A DNA stretch of 64,000 nucleotides from Buddleja alternifolia (Eukaryota > Streptophyta > Magnoliopsida > Lamiales > Scrophulariaceae): assembly GCA_019426215.1 (NCBI GenBank), contig CM033402.1, positions 6,077,246 through 6,141,245 on the forward strand. The letters are read 5' to 3'. Below, piece after piece: positions 23,882 through 35,621 of this stretch. A program made the position numbers and the translations under genes. Positions within the stretch are counted from its first letter, which is position 1. Each line of letters opens with the position of its first letter. The notes beneath the pieces are model-generated. The model saw only the letters and a list, made by a program, of their open reading frames with translations. It was not told where the DNA came from and searched no databases.

Positions 23882-25912
23882 TCATTGTACATCTTCATCT
23901 TTCTCGTCCGGCATCTTGTTAAGATCAAAAAGGAGCACTTTCTGTGCCGTTTCAGTATCCTTTTCATCTTTACCATGGCTAGAACAAGGACCAGGCCCTT
24001 GATCCGCATGGCACCTCTTATGACCCCCGAGAGCCCGGCCCGAAGGGAAATTCTTATTACAAATATTGCACAAATGTAAAGAATTCTCCTCATCATTAGT
24101 TGGGGCTCTCTGGCTAGGAGATCGACGACTTGATTTGTCTCTCGAGTCTTTATTGGTGTTGACAATGTTGATCTTGAACTTGTTGTGACTAGATCTGTGG
24201 CCTCCGAGTGCTTGATGAGTAGTGAAACTCCGATTACAAATGTCGCAAATGTGTTTTCCCTGATCGTCTTCTGATGCTTCTGATGACTTTGAATCTCTAG
24301 GAGGCATCTTTTCTGTATTTTGAGTTCTCGTGCGACACTTAGCCCTTTGTTCAAACATGTTTTTCATTGTTTGACCACTCGAGCCACACTTAGCCCCTCC
24401 TTCGCACGGATTATTATGTGTACCCGTGTGACACTTAGCCATTCCTCCTAGAAGGAGTGGTTTTCTTTGAGCATACTTTTGAACCTCAATCTCTCCTTCT
24501 AATTGCTCGATCTCTCCTTCTTCTATCTCTCCTTCTAATTGCTCGTCTTTTTGAACCTCGATCTCTCCTTCTTCCAATTCCTCGTCTTTTTCAACCTCGA
24601 TTTCTCCTTCTTCCAATTCTTCATCTTTTCTGATACTCGTGTGACACTTAGCTTTTCCTTTTTCAAAACTTGTGCAAGCTCTTCCTTCTTCTTCCAAGTG
24701 CAGGTCATTTTCATTACCTGTGAGACACTTAGCCTTTCCTTTTTCACTTCGATACTTGACCCTTCCTTCTGACCTTGGATTTTCTTGAGTCTCCATCCGT
24801 CCTCCCCGGAAAGGGTTTTCTTGAGTATCCATGTGCCTTTTCTCCCCTCCATTTTTACTACCCGTGCGGCTCTCAGCCCCTCCTCCAGTTGCACGGTTTT
24901 CTTGAATCTCCGTGTTGCACTTAGCTCCTTTTAATTTATCTCCATTCATCAAAAGTTCATGTTGAACACCACTCTTAATTCCTTCTAATTGCTCCACATT
25001 CATCAAATCATTGTTAATAGTAGAATTAGATTCATTATCCTTGGAAAGAAAATTAGAGTCAATATTGTCTTCGGGCTCGCAAATCCTCAAAGAAGAATCC
25101 CTTTTCCGTTTCTTCGATTCAACAACACCAACCTCACTCACATTATCACCCTGAACTGTCATTGAATTGCTGCTCAAGCCCTCAACTCCTTCATCTTTTT
25201 TATCCTTAAGTAACTGTAAAAGCTTGTAAAAAACATCAATTGCCTCATTATCCGACCTCGACCTCGAACTCAAACTCGAACTCATAACCTGTCTCCCTCG
25301 TTTAGCTGTCTGCGCCCACCCCGACAAAGACTTACTTAAATCCTCCCGGGCCGGGCCCACGTCAATTTCATTCACCTCAAACCCTTCTTCGGGGCCGACA
25401 TTATCGATTTCGGGCCCCATCGAAGCTTCGGGTGAATTAATCTTCAACCCGGGTGATGACGGCGGATCCATACCTCTCCAATCCCTCTCCGGATGACATC
25501 TCATATGACCAAACAAAGATTTTCTCGAAGGAAAATCTTTCCCACATATTCTGCATATAAGTTCCCTAACATAACCTGAGCCCGAGCCCGAACCCGATCC
25601 CGAATACCTCTTCATCTTAGATTTCAACTTCTTCAGTGAATGGTCTTTGTTAGCTTGAACATGAGCGCTGCTCATATGACCTCCCAAAGCTTTGCCGGAG
25701 CTAAAACTCTTGTTACACTCCGTACATTGATGGTTTTTTATTTCTCCCGCCGGATAAATCTCTGGCGGCGGCGGAGACACGTCGGCGCCGCTATCATCCT
25801 CCTCCTCCGACACCTTTGGAAGCTTAAGCTTCACCACAAGCCTCCCGTCGGCGGAGAGATACGGCGGTGGCGGCGATCCAGCTGGCTCATCTCTTTTTTG
25901 CTGGTCGGCCAT
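23882..25912 (-). CDS. C2H2 zinc-finger protein with C-terminal EAR motif (intact copy)
   Basis: A probable nuclear transcriptional repressor of 676 aa from one exon. Four plant-type fingers are visible: finger 1 C63/C66/H79/H84 (KALGGH), finger 2 C120/C123/H136/H140 (KSLFGH), finger 3 C556/C559/H572/H576 (QALGGH) and finger 4 C615/C618/H631/H635 (RALGGH). The last residues contain FDLNKMP (662-668), matching the DLNxxP form of the EAR repression motif that recruits TOPLESS-type corepressors in known proteins. A KKRKRD patch near 267-272 could be a nuclear signal. The ~415-residue linker between the finger pairs is unusual. It holds repeated AKC(H/R/L)T words (about 330, 394, 421, 492, 507, 524) and acidic EELEEGEIEVEKD-type repeats (430-477). 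The ATG at 25912 has A at -3 and G at +4. It is the only copy with all four fingers, and its promoter differs from the other copies. Target genes are unknown. Confidence 0.85.
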   Translation of the reverse strand: MADQQKRDEPAGSPPPPYLSADGRLVVKLKLPKVSEEEDDSGADVSPPPPEIYPAGEIKNHQCTECNKSFSSGKALGGHMSSAHVQANKDHSLKKLKSKMKRYSGSGSGSGSGYVRELICRICGKDFPSRKSLFGHMRCHPERDWRGMDPPSSPGLKINSPEASMGPEIDNVGPEEGFEVNEIDVGPAREDLSKSLSGWAQTAKRGRQVMSSSLSSRSRSDNEAIDVFYKLLQLLKDKKDEGVEGLSSNSMTVQGDNVSEVGVVESKKRKRDSSLRICEPEDNIDSNFLSKDNESNSTINNDLMNVEQLEGIKSGVQHELLMNGDKLKGAKCNTEIQENRATGGGAESRTGSKNGGEKRHMDTQENPFRGGRMETQENPRSEGRVKYRSEKGKAKCLTGNENDLHLEEEGRACTSFEKGKAKCHTSIRKDEELEEGEIEVEKDEELEEGEIEVQKDEQLEGEIEEGEIEQLEGEIEVQKYAQRKPLLLGGMAKCHTGTHNNPCEGGAKCGSSGQTMKNMFEQRAKCRTRTQNTEKMPPRDSKSSEASEDDQGKHICDICNRSFTTHQALGGHRSSHNKFKINIVNTNKDSRDKSSRRSPSQRAPTNDEENSLHLCNICNKNFPSGRALGGHKRCHADQGPGPCSSHGKDEKDTETAQKVLLFDLNKMPDEKDEDVQ

Positions 25913-26334
25913 AATATATTAATTAATTCTACAACAGAAAGAAAGAAAGAAAAAGAAATAAATTATATATAACAGAGTGAAGCTATAGAGATTTGGATGA
26001 ATGTATATAAAACCCTGTAGAATACAGAGGGGCTGTAACTATATTAATACAGGAAATAAATATGGAAAGTTGTTAAAAAAAATCTTAAATGTTTTATTGT
26101 TAGTCGGAGAAGGAAATCAAACGACAAAAGGAAATAATTAATTATGGCTTTTTATGCTGCTGACCTTTTCCGTGAAGAATTTGGATGACGATGACAGTTC
26201 AAGACTTCAATTCCAGAAAGAAATACGCGATGCCATTGTTCTGTACATATATATATATATACACAATCTCTGTATGTAGAGACGTCTATATATATGTAAT
26301 TAAGGTGAGGACTGAGACTGAAGGATGCATGTAG
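25913..26334 (-). promoter_or_regulatory. upstream region of the intact zinc-finger gene
   Basis: A purine-rich (AAAG)n tract lies at 25935-25955 on the plus strand, which is a CT-rich leader on the transcript strand. A TATATA-containing word is at about 26003-26012. None of the leader blocks shared by copies 1-4 occurs here. No start site can be fixed from sequence alone. Confidence 0.4.
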
Positions 26335-26885
26335 AGTTCTTTACTAACTGTCTTTCTAAATTCCTAATATAATTAGTCTTTACATTATTATTTTATCTTA
26401 TTTTATTTCATCTATTTGAGGGTTTCTTATTCCAGTCTAATTTTTCTTTACATTATTAATATTTTATTAATTTATTTATTTATTTATTTTAAGGCGTTAA
26501 AGAAAATTGCCTTTTCTGGATTGGTTTCAAACCTTGGTGTTTTAATTGGTATAGGAAAGGTCCTAGTGTGATAAATAATGAAGATTTTCAATTACCTACC
26601 GAAAATAAGAAGATTTAGCGCACTCTACAATATCAACACCTAATATATAGTAGAAAAAATTTCTATGTAAATTATACAGATAGAACTTTATTTCAATTAC
26701 TTATGTGTGTATAGTTCGCACGAATCACATGACGAGTAATGTTTCACTCTCGCTATGATTGGTTGTCGTGAGAGTAATCGGGTAAGAAATAATGTACTTA
26801 ATAATTTTTTATAGTAAGAAGAATGGGAATTCAAATTATCTTGGATCGATTAAATTACCATTAAAAGAACACGGCAATTGGATTT

Positions 26886-27103
26886 TTATTTTTTTTTGAA
26901 TAAATGATGGGGGGTTACCAAGGACAAATGTCTTAGCCCGACAAACCCGGGTTAATAGTCACAAAACGGGGCCAAGTGAGGTCATCTCTATCGTTCTCTA
27001 GAAGTTGATAGATATGTGAAATAGGTGCATCCATGTAGTGCATAGGGGTGTTAATGCCCTTCTTAGCTAAAGCGTCAACTACTTGATTCCCTTCGCGCCA
27101 CAG
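26886..27103 (-). mobile_element. 5'-truncated LINE tail with RNase H C-terminus
   Basis: Read on the minus strand it encodes LWREGNQVVDALAKKGIN, the end of the RNase H domain of plant L1-type LINEs. A stop, a short 3' UTR and an A-rich tail follow. It is flanked by a 13 bp target duplication GGCAATTGGATTT (26873-26885 and 27104-27116). Paralogous blocks near 29490 and 32975 lack the insert. Only about 220 bp were copied, typical of abortive reverse transcription. Confidence 0.85.
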
Positions 27104-27519
27104 GGCAATTGGATTTGACCAACAATTTTTACGTTCAAAATTTGATAAGGCAAGGTTACGGGAACAATTTAAAATATTGAGTTTTTTACTAGATTACGAC
27201 GATGCTTTATAGTATAATAATATTATGAACATTGTCTCAAGAATTATGGCGCCGTGAGCCTTTTTAATATTTGTACATTCTCTAGATATATTATGGACTA
27301 GATAATTATTGTTTGTTTGCATACTTGTTGCAGCTGCATATGAGTCCAATTGTAACATTCGTTTACAGTGTAAAATTTAAAAATAAATAGAAAAGAAAAA
27401 CTTCTCATATTTGTAACTTATAACTAGAAAATACTTCTTGCTTCTTCTTCTTCTTTTTTTCTTTTTTTTTTTTTTTTTTGAATCTTGAAGTATAATATCT
27501 GAGGTGATTTCTCAAGAAC

Positions 27520-28261
27520 CAGGGACGGATTTAGGGGGGGCAGGGGGGCCTCGGCCCCCCCGAGACTTCAAACTTTTGTTCTGGTGTACATATAATTATA
27601 CGGTATGGCCCCCTCAGATTATATAATGCTAATGTCGTGCATATGAGACAAAAGTGTATTTAGTCCAATTGGTAAGGGATAGGTTGAAAGAGCTTCTTCC
27701 CTTCGTGAACAAATCTAAAGACAAGAAAAAGTGATTCATCATTTAATTATTTAGGCTCTAGAGTTTATTCACCATAAGATACGAGCTAGTGATATTATAT
27801 TACGTTATAATCTTTTCAAAAAGTATGATAATATTTGTTGAAAATTTGAAGTTGCATAAATTGATTATATTAGTGTTAATAGTTATTACTTTAGTTTATT
27901 TTTTTGAGAAATTCATTATATAATTGTTAAAAAAATTGCGGCAGATTTATCTTTTATTTTTTGATTTAATGTTATTTTATTATGCCAATTAATTGTACAT
28001 TGATTTGTAATAAACATAGCATTCCTTTAACTAATTTTTTTTAAACTTCGATAAATTTTTTCACTAATAGCTTATATATTTCGAAACTACTATAAATTTA
28101 TTGAAAGTTAATGTTGATATTTCTTACACGTGATGATCATTATTTTATTTATCTAACAAAACTAAAATAAGCTTGAGTATATACTTGTAAACATTGTCAA
28201 AAAAAAAAAACTATAATGGTAATTCGGCCCCCCCAAGCATTCATTCCTGGATCCGTCCCTG
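27520..28261. mobile_element. non-autonomous hAT element, 742 bp
   Basis: The ends are inverted: CAGGGACGGATTTAG on the left, and CAGGGACGGATCCAG reading inward from the right. A perfect 8 bp target duplication TCAAGAAC is present (27512-27519 and 28262-28269). GGCCCCCC subterminal words occur at both ends. The empty site can be read in a paralogous block near 29862. No transposase frame is present. Confidence 0.9.
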
Positions 28262-28440
28262 TCAAGAACCGTAATCAAATTGATGTGAAGAAATATTATT
28301 TTTCTCTTCACATTATATATCAGAATTAAATAAGTACATAAAATATATGTAACACTTGTATGGAGAGACTGAGTGCAACGCTTGTGCATAGTGACGACTT
28401 CTACTGCTTTCTATATTCCTAATCCAACTATATTTTACAT

Positions 28441-28620
28441 TAAAAAAGTGAGTTGTGTGTGTAAAAATGTGTAAAAAGTATGCAGTGTGTGTAAAAGTGT
28501 GTTGTGTATATGTAAATGTGTGTAGTGTGTGTAAAATATATGTTGTGTGTGTAAAAGTATGTTGTGTATGTGTAAACATGCCTAATGTGTGTAAAAAGTG
28601 TGCAGTGTGTGTAAAAAGAG
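28441..28620. repeat. minisatellite of GTGTGTGTAAAA-type units
   Basis: About seven imperfect units of 25-28 bp built from GTGTGTGTAAAAGTGTGTTG-like words. It interrupts the mosaic right after the hAT element. Confidence 0.85.
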
Positions 28621-28621
28621 T

Positions 28622-28819
28622 GTTTGGCTAAACTTATTAAACCATATATCCAATTTTGGGTCCTAGCTAGGTCCTCATTGGATCTACTTTGGGTCCTTGT
28701 GTGGGTTCATTATGAGTCTAGCTTTCATACAATTTTTTTGCATAGGACCCAGTTGGACCCGACCCGATTTAGACCCAACCCAGTTGGACCCGACCTGATC
28801 CACCCAATTGCCACCTCTA
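28622..28819. mobile_element. hAT-like 3' end fragment
   Basis: It contains repeated GGACCCGACC words and ends CCAATTGCCACCTCTA, the reverse complement of the TAGNGGTGGCAATTGG start seen in many plant hAT elements. No matching left end was found. Confidence 0.4.
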
Positions 28820-31305
28820 GTTCAAAGTGGAAAATTTTATTTTCAAAATTTGATACGGCAAGGTTACGGCAATAATTTACAATATTGAATTTTTTCCTAG
28901 ATTGCGATGATGCTTTATGGTAAAACGGTATTATGAAAATTGTCTTAGGAATTATGGCGCATGAGCCATTTTAATATTCGTACATTCTCTAAATATATTA
29001 TGGACTGGGTAGTTATTGTTTCTTTGTATATTTGCAGTTGCATACAAGTCCAATTGCAACATTCTTATACTGCATAAATTCTTACTTATTTTATATATTT
29101 ATTTGTACATTCTGTATGGTGTTAAAAAAACTGCCTTTCTGGATCGGTTTCTTAGTGTTTTTATTGATATAAGAAAGTCTTAGTCTAATTAATCATGGAG
29201 ATTTTCAATTTTCTACTGAAAATTAAAAGATTTTTTGTACCCTACTATATCAACATGCATGTAATATATTGCAGAAAAAAAAATTTATGTAAATTATGCA
29301 CATAGAACTCTTTTTTCTCTTACTCCTATGTCCGGTTTGCACAAATCACATGGCGAGTGGTATTTTACTCGCTTTATGATTGGTTGTTGATAAATTTAAT
29401 TGCATCAGAAAAATATTCTAATGATTTTAAGATAGTTGGATGAATAGTAACTCAAATCATTATGGATTAATTAAATTACAATTAAGAAAATATGACACTT
29501 GGATTCGAGTAACAATTTTTATTATCAAAATTTGATATGACAAGGTTACTGCACCAATTTATAAAATTGAATTTTTTGCTAGATTACGACGATGAATTAT
29601 AGTAGAATTATATTATGAAAACTTCTTTAGGAATTGTGGCCCATGAGCCTTTTTAATATTTGTATATTCTCTAAATTTATCATGGACTGTGTAAGTATTA
29701 TTTCATTCTGTACTTGCAGTTGCATACGACTTCAATTGCAACATTTGTATAAAGTGTAAAAATTAAAAACAAATAGAAAAGAAAAACTTCTCAATAGTTG
29801 TAACTTGCAACACTTCTTGCTTCTTTTTTATAAAAATTGTTGAAATATACTTGGGGTGCTCTACCAAGAATCCTAAATCAAATTGCTAAAAAGAAATATT
29901 ACTTTTCTCTTCACACTTATTGACCGAAATTAAATAAGTTTCTTATAAAAGAATGCGACACTTGGACTCGAGTGATAAGTTGGTTTTTAAAATTTAAAAC
30001 ATCAAGATTACAGCAATAATTTAATAATAATGAAACTTTTTGCTAGATTACAGGTGACATTTTATTTATAAAAAAAAAAAACTAGATTATAAAAATATTT
30101 TTAGGTAATATAGGCCTTAGCTTTTTTAGATATTTATACATTCTCTAAAATATAATGAGCATGCACTGGTAATTATTTGTTTCTTTGTATGGTTGCATAG
30201 GAGTCCAATAGCAACATTCTTATACACTACATGTGAAAATAATAATTATAAATACAATAAGAAAAATTTATCATATAAAGTTGTAACTTGTAACCAGGAA
30301 AATAATTCTTACCTTTTTTTCCTGTTTTCTTAAATGTTGAAATATACTTGGGGTGTTTTCCCCATACTTTTTCCATAAACTTAAACCTTGGTTCAATATA
30401 TAGAGGCCTTTTCAATATACTTCTTGATTCATAATATAAAAAGGGAGAATTGAAATTTTGTCCCATAGGACATGGGCAATTGCAACTATGGTTTAGAGGT
30501 TTACGGAATTGCAAAATTAGTCACATATGACTCAAAATATTGCAATTTTGGTAATGTCCGTCAATCATTTAACAAAAATTGAGCAATTGCACGTCATGGA
30601 CATAACTCGCCGTCAATTTATTATTTGGCATATAAATATTTATAAAATAAATTTAAAAAAAAAAAAAGAACTGGGAAAAGACGCCTTCACCCAACCCCCT
30701 GGCCCATAATCCACACCAGCTAACACCCTCGCCCCGTGCCCCTACACCATAGCACCAACGTGCCGCTTCCGAAATCGAAGAGGTAGTGCGATGGAGGTGC
30801 GATTCAGATGTGCACTGAGGAAGTGCTTATGCGTGTAGAGTTCTTTACTAATTATCTTTCTAAATTCATTGTTTTATTTTATTTTATCTATTTAGTTTGT
30901 TGTTTGTTTTTTGTTTTTTGTATTCTTATGAATTTCTAGTCTAATTTTCCTTTACATTATTAATTAATTAATTTAGTATAAGGGGTTAAAGAAAGTTGCA
31001 TTTTTTCTGGATTCGTTTAAACCTTAGTGTTTTACTTGGTATGATAAAGGTCATAGTCTGATTAATCATTATGATTTTCAATTACCTACTGAAAATAAGA
31101 AGATTGTGTGCACTATACAATATTAACATGTAATATGTAATATATAGTAGAAAAAATATGTGTAAATTATGAACATAGGACTTATTTCACTAACATGTAA
31201 AAACAATTTATACATTTTGCGGTAGTAAAACGGTGAAAACAGAAACAACCGCTTTGTATCATGTCCATCTCACCTTTTTTGCTGAAAAATATTTGGTGAA
31301 AATGG

Positions 31306-31309
<4 letters not shown>

Positions 31310-31360
<51 letters not shown>

Positions 31361-31364
31361 ATGT
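31310..31364. repeat. compound microsatellite (TA)n(TG)n
   Basis: About 14 TA units run directly into about 11 TG units. Confidence 0.95.
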
Positions 31365-34300
31365 GGAGAAATTTCGCGCGAATCACATGACGAGTGGTAT
31401 TTCACTCCCGCTATATTGGTTCGTGAGAGTAATTGCGTCAGAAATATTAGTATATTATTGGTTTTATAGAGAAAGAAGAATAGTAACTCAAATCGTCTGG
31501 GATTGGTTAAATTACCATTATAAGAATACGGAAATTGGTTCTGTTTCGTGATAAAAACAAACTGGACTAGGGAAGGATTTCGAGTCGTCGGTCCAAACCT
31601 CTTGATAATTCACAACCTAGAATTATCTCCTAACCCCTACTTATATTTGCTAACGATGGTTTATGACTTAACTATTATTAATTTGTGCTTAAACCTTCGA
31701 GAAGTGCAACGATATGTCAGAATCACAAGCAATTAATAAGTGCTAAAAGCTTGAATGTAAATCATACCTCCATGAAAAATTCTTCGTCTGAATTACTTCT
31801 ATTGCAATACTTGGATATAATCAGGATTACAAACCTTCCGGTGTTGCGGAAACTATTGCTAACTAAAATGATACAAGTACAAGATACTAAATCTAATTAC
31901 TCCTAAAAAGCTACGATTATTCTATTTTTACTCCTAATGAAATGAAAAAACTGCAGATGTTTGTCTGGGTCTGTCCTCCTCTTTTCTCCTTCTTCTCTTA
32001 TGTATATACTTCTCCTTTTCCTCAGTTTCTTGCAACTTCCATGTCTTATCTTCGGTTTCTTGCAATTTTCACGTTCTCCAGAAACTGCTGCCAACTTCTC
32101 TTTCGAATTAATTTGGAGCCTATTTTCTAGTGTTAAAGCCGATTTCTGATCTTGGGCCTTCTTCTTTTTTCTTTTTCTTTTTTTTCTTTTTTGCCTTTCT
32201 TACTCCTTGGGCTTTCATTAAATCCAACTCATATTCTTTTTCGAATACTTAAGCACTCAGATTTTGGACTTCATTAGTTGCAGGTCCATCTGATTTCATC
32301 GGGGTTACCCCCTTTTGGGCCTTATTCGAGCGTAGGCCCAATTTGATTTTAGTTTATGTGTAAACAAGTTCGAGTGGCAAATTTTATTTTCAAAATTTGA
32401 TAAGGTAAAATAATTTATAATATTGAAGTTTTTTCTAGATTACGACGATGCTTCATAGTAAAACAGTATTATGAAAATTGTCTTACGAATTATGACGCAG
32501 GAGCCTTTTTAATATTTCTACATTCTTCAAATATATTATGGACTCGGTAGTTATTGTTTCTTTGTATATTTCCAGTTGCATGCGAGTCCAATTGCTACAT
32601 TTTTATACTGCGTAAATTCTTATTATTTTATTTATTTATTTGTACATTCTCAATGGGGTTAAAAAGATTGCCCTTTCTAGATCGGTTTCTCACATAAGTG
32701 TTTTGGAAATTTTCGACTATCTACTGAAAATAAAAAGACCGTTTGTAATATATTGTAGAGAAATTCCCTGTGTAAATTATGCATATAGGACTCTTTTTTC
32801 ACTTATTCCTACGTCCGATTTGCACAAATCCATCACATGGCGAGTGGTATTTTACTCGTGTTATGATTGGCTGTCACGAAAATAATTGCATCAGAAAAAT
32901 ATTCTAATGATTTTAAGATAGTTAGATGAATAGTAACTCAAATCCTTTCGGATTAATTAAATTACCATTAAGAAAATACGACAGTACTTGGATTCGAGTA
33001 ACAATTTTATTATCAAAATTTGATACAACAAGGTTACTACAACAATTTATGATGTTGAATTTTTTGCTAGATTACGATGATGCTTTATAGTTCAATTATA
33101 TTATGAAAAATTTCTTAGGAATTATGGCGTATGATCCCTTTTAATATTTGTATATTTTGTAAATATATTATGGAGTGAGTTAATTTCTTTATATACTTGT
33201 AATTGCATACGAGTTCAATACTAACATTTGTATAAAGTGTAAAAATTAGAAATAAATACGAAAAAAATTCAATAGTTGTAACTCGTAATTCCTAAGAAGA
33301 AATATTATTTTTCTTTTCACACTTATTGACCGAAAGTTACAAGTCCCTTATAAAAGAATGCGACACTTGGACTCGAGTGAATAATGTTGGTTATTAAAAT
33401 TTAATAATACGTGAAGATTACAGCAACAATGTAATAATAATGAAATTTTTTGCTAGATTACGAGTGGCATTCTATTAAAAAAACAAAATCTAGATTATAA
33501 AAACATTTTTAGGTTATAGGCCTTAGCTTCTTTAGATATTTTATATATTCTCTAAAATATAATGAACTTGCACTAGCAATTATTTGTTTCCTTGTATGGT
33601 TGCAAAGGAGTCCAATAGCACATTCTTACACGGTGGAAAAATTATAAATCATAAATACATTAAGAAAACCTCATATAAAAGTTTCTTAGTTCTCCCTTTT
33701 TTTCAGATGTTGAAATATACCAGGGGTGTTTTCCCCATACTTTTTCCAAAGGTTTACAATATATAGAGTCCTTCTCATTATACTTCTGATATTCATAATA
33801 TAAAAAGGGAGAATTGCAATTTTGTCCCATACGACATGGGCCATTGCAACTATGGTCTCGAGACTTACAGACTCGGTGATGGCGCGGTGGAGTGGAGGGT
33901 TGTGCCATTGGTTGCGCCATGGAAGGGAGGGCCGATGGGGTTGGGGCGGGATAACAAAGTTTTATTTGGTTTAACATTAAATAATCTAGACCTTTGATGA
34001 TTTTTATATTTAACTGCTCAAATCTACGGTTAATAATGATTTTGTTAACGAAAGATGTGTGAATAACACACTTTTTCTCATCTATTTGTTGACGACATGG
34101 ACCAAAATTGCAGACCAATTTGCAACCCCGTAAACCTTGGCTTTGTACGGCACTACAGCTTATTATTTGAACATTTAATATATAGAGTATGTTTTTCTAT
34201 GCAAGATATGCTCATATGCCCGTATATATAGCGATAAATTGGTAGTTGTGACAATAATTGTTTAGTCACTATATAGTTGGATGAACCCTAAATCAAATTG

Positions 34301-34443
34301 CTGGGTAGAAATATTACTTCTTCAGGGCTTGTTCGCCAAAATCAATCATTTACTTTCTAAAAACTGCGACACTTCTGTTTGTATGACAATTTTTATTTTC
34401 AAAATTTGACAAAGTAAGGTTACGTCCAACAGTTGTTACACCC

Positions 34444-34446
<3 letters not shown>

Positions 34447-34480
<34 letters not shown>
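34447..34480. repeat. (CT)n microsatellite
   Basis: Seventeen CT dinucleotides in a row. Confidence 0.95.
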
Positions 34481-34484
<4 letters not shown>

Positions 34485-34802
34485 CAATTATATACTTCAT
34501 GTGTTTTATATATACACATGTAAAACTGACACATATATTGCGCAGCATCTGGAGTTGGGAGGATGAAAAATGGTTGCGATGGTGCTTGTGTTTGGGTTGA
34601 GGAAGAAGGAAGTTGAGGATTATGCTTGAAATAGTGTACGTGAAATGGGACTTAAAGAACACCGCCATCGCGAACCATCTTACCAAACATCAATTAGATC
34701 TAATCAACACAACCGTTTCCATCCATCAACTCGTATATTTAGCCTCAATTCCACCAAACAAATTGAACGGGCCTTGACCAAAGTAGCCAACGGAAACACC
34801 AA

Positions 34803-35043
34803 ACTCTCTAGAGCACAAGGAGTTCAAAACACAGAACCGAATCCAAGTTGACTGAAAGACGTTTGAATCATAGCAAAGAAGCACAAAGCTAATAATAATA
34901 GGCGATAATGAGCACACTTTTAGCTCTCTAGAGCACAAGGAGTTCAAAACGAAGAACAGAAACCAAGTCGACTAAAAGACATTTCCAACATAGCAAAGAA
35001 GCACAAAACTCGTAATAATATGCGATAATGAGCACACTTTTAG
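34803..35043. repeat. tandem duplication of a ~120 bp unit
   Basis: 34803-34922 and 34923-35043 both start CTCTCTAGAGCACAAGGAG and end GCGATAATGAGCACACTTTT. Identity is roughly 85-90 percent. Confidence 0.9.
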
Positions 35044-35530
35044 TTTATAATTATCATCCAGCAAATGGAAAACCCATCATCCGGATTGTGTATTAACATA
35101 AGTTTTGACAATATCTACTCACAAAAACAATATTCGAGCAGCATCTCTTCACAAGGCTTCAATGGCTTAATATTTACCTGCAATATGCTGATCAGGTGGG
35201 GGGCTGCCTCCGTGAAAACCGACCCTCCATATATGAAGGAACCAATGGCTTTCGACATTGTCATTTATCAACGGTGACTAAGGAGTACGGAGAAATCATA
35301 AAGAACTCGAGTATTAGATGAGGAAATTCCACTCTGCTCAAAGGCAGGTAGAACTCTGGAGAGCAAAGCAAAGTGGGAATGACATGAAATGTGTAGAATC
35401 AGCGAAAGTGATACAACTGTTGAAAGATCAAACTATAATGTGAATCAAGCCACTGAATATAATTAATATTTTATGCAGTCAACTGTTAAAAGAACTATTA
35501 AATATATGTTTAGCATATTTATCTTTATCC
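35044..35530. other. unassigned stretch, weak exon-like signal on minus
   Basis: On the minus strand, about 35174-35270 is a short open frame starting MTMSKAIGSFIYGG. It ends at a splice-donor-like GCAG|GTAAAT at about 35175. I do not recognise the peptide and found no partner exon, so I do not call a gene. Confidence 0.25.
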
Positions 35531-35621
35531 GTTGTACAAGGAGAATTTTAAAAAAATAATACAAAATTAAATCGAAATTAAGAAAATAATACACAAAAAA
35601 ATAGTGCTCAGATAATAGCAC

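Larger units (their letters stand above)
26335..34430. repeat. mosaic of diverged repeated blocks, no gene
   Basis: Two blocks recur. Block Y1 (GATTTTCAATT-CCTAC...GAATCACATG-CGAGTGGTATTTCACTC) is at about 26510-26870, 29120-29480, 31000-31530 and 32660-32975. Block Y2 (AAAATTTGATAAGGCAAGG, GATTACGACGATGC, GCATACGAGTCCAATTGC) is at about 27130-27400, 28838-29070, 29515-29770, 29975-30240, 32375-32610, 33000-33245 and 33390-33640. A larger duplication relates 29100-30490 to 32630-33860. A GC-rich patch lies at 30680-30830, and a CT-rich patch at 31940-32230. All open frames are short and inconsistent between copies, so I see no gene. Confidence 0.7.

Noticed and set aside
34444..34686. 80-codon minus-strand frame starting MVRWFAMAVFF
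   Set aside because: It ends in a microsatellite-encoded RERERE tail, has no recognisable domain and no splice partners; treated as chance.
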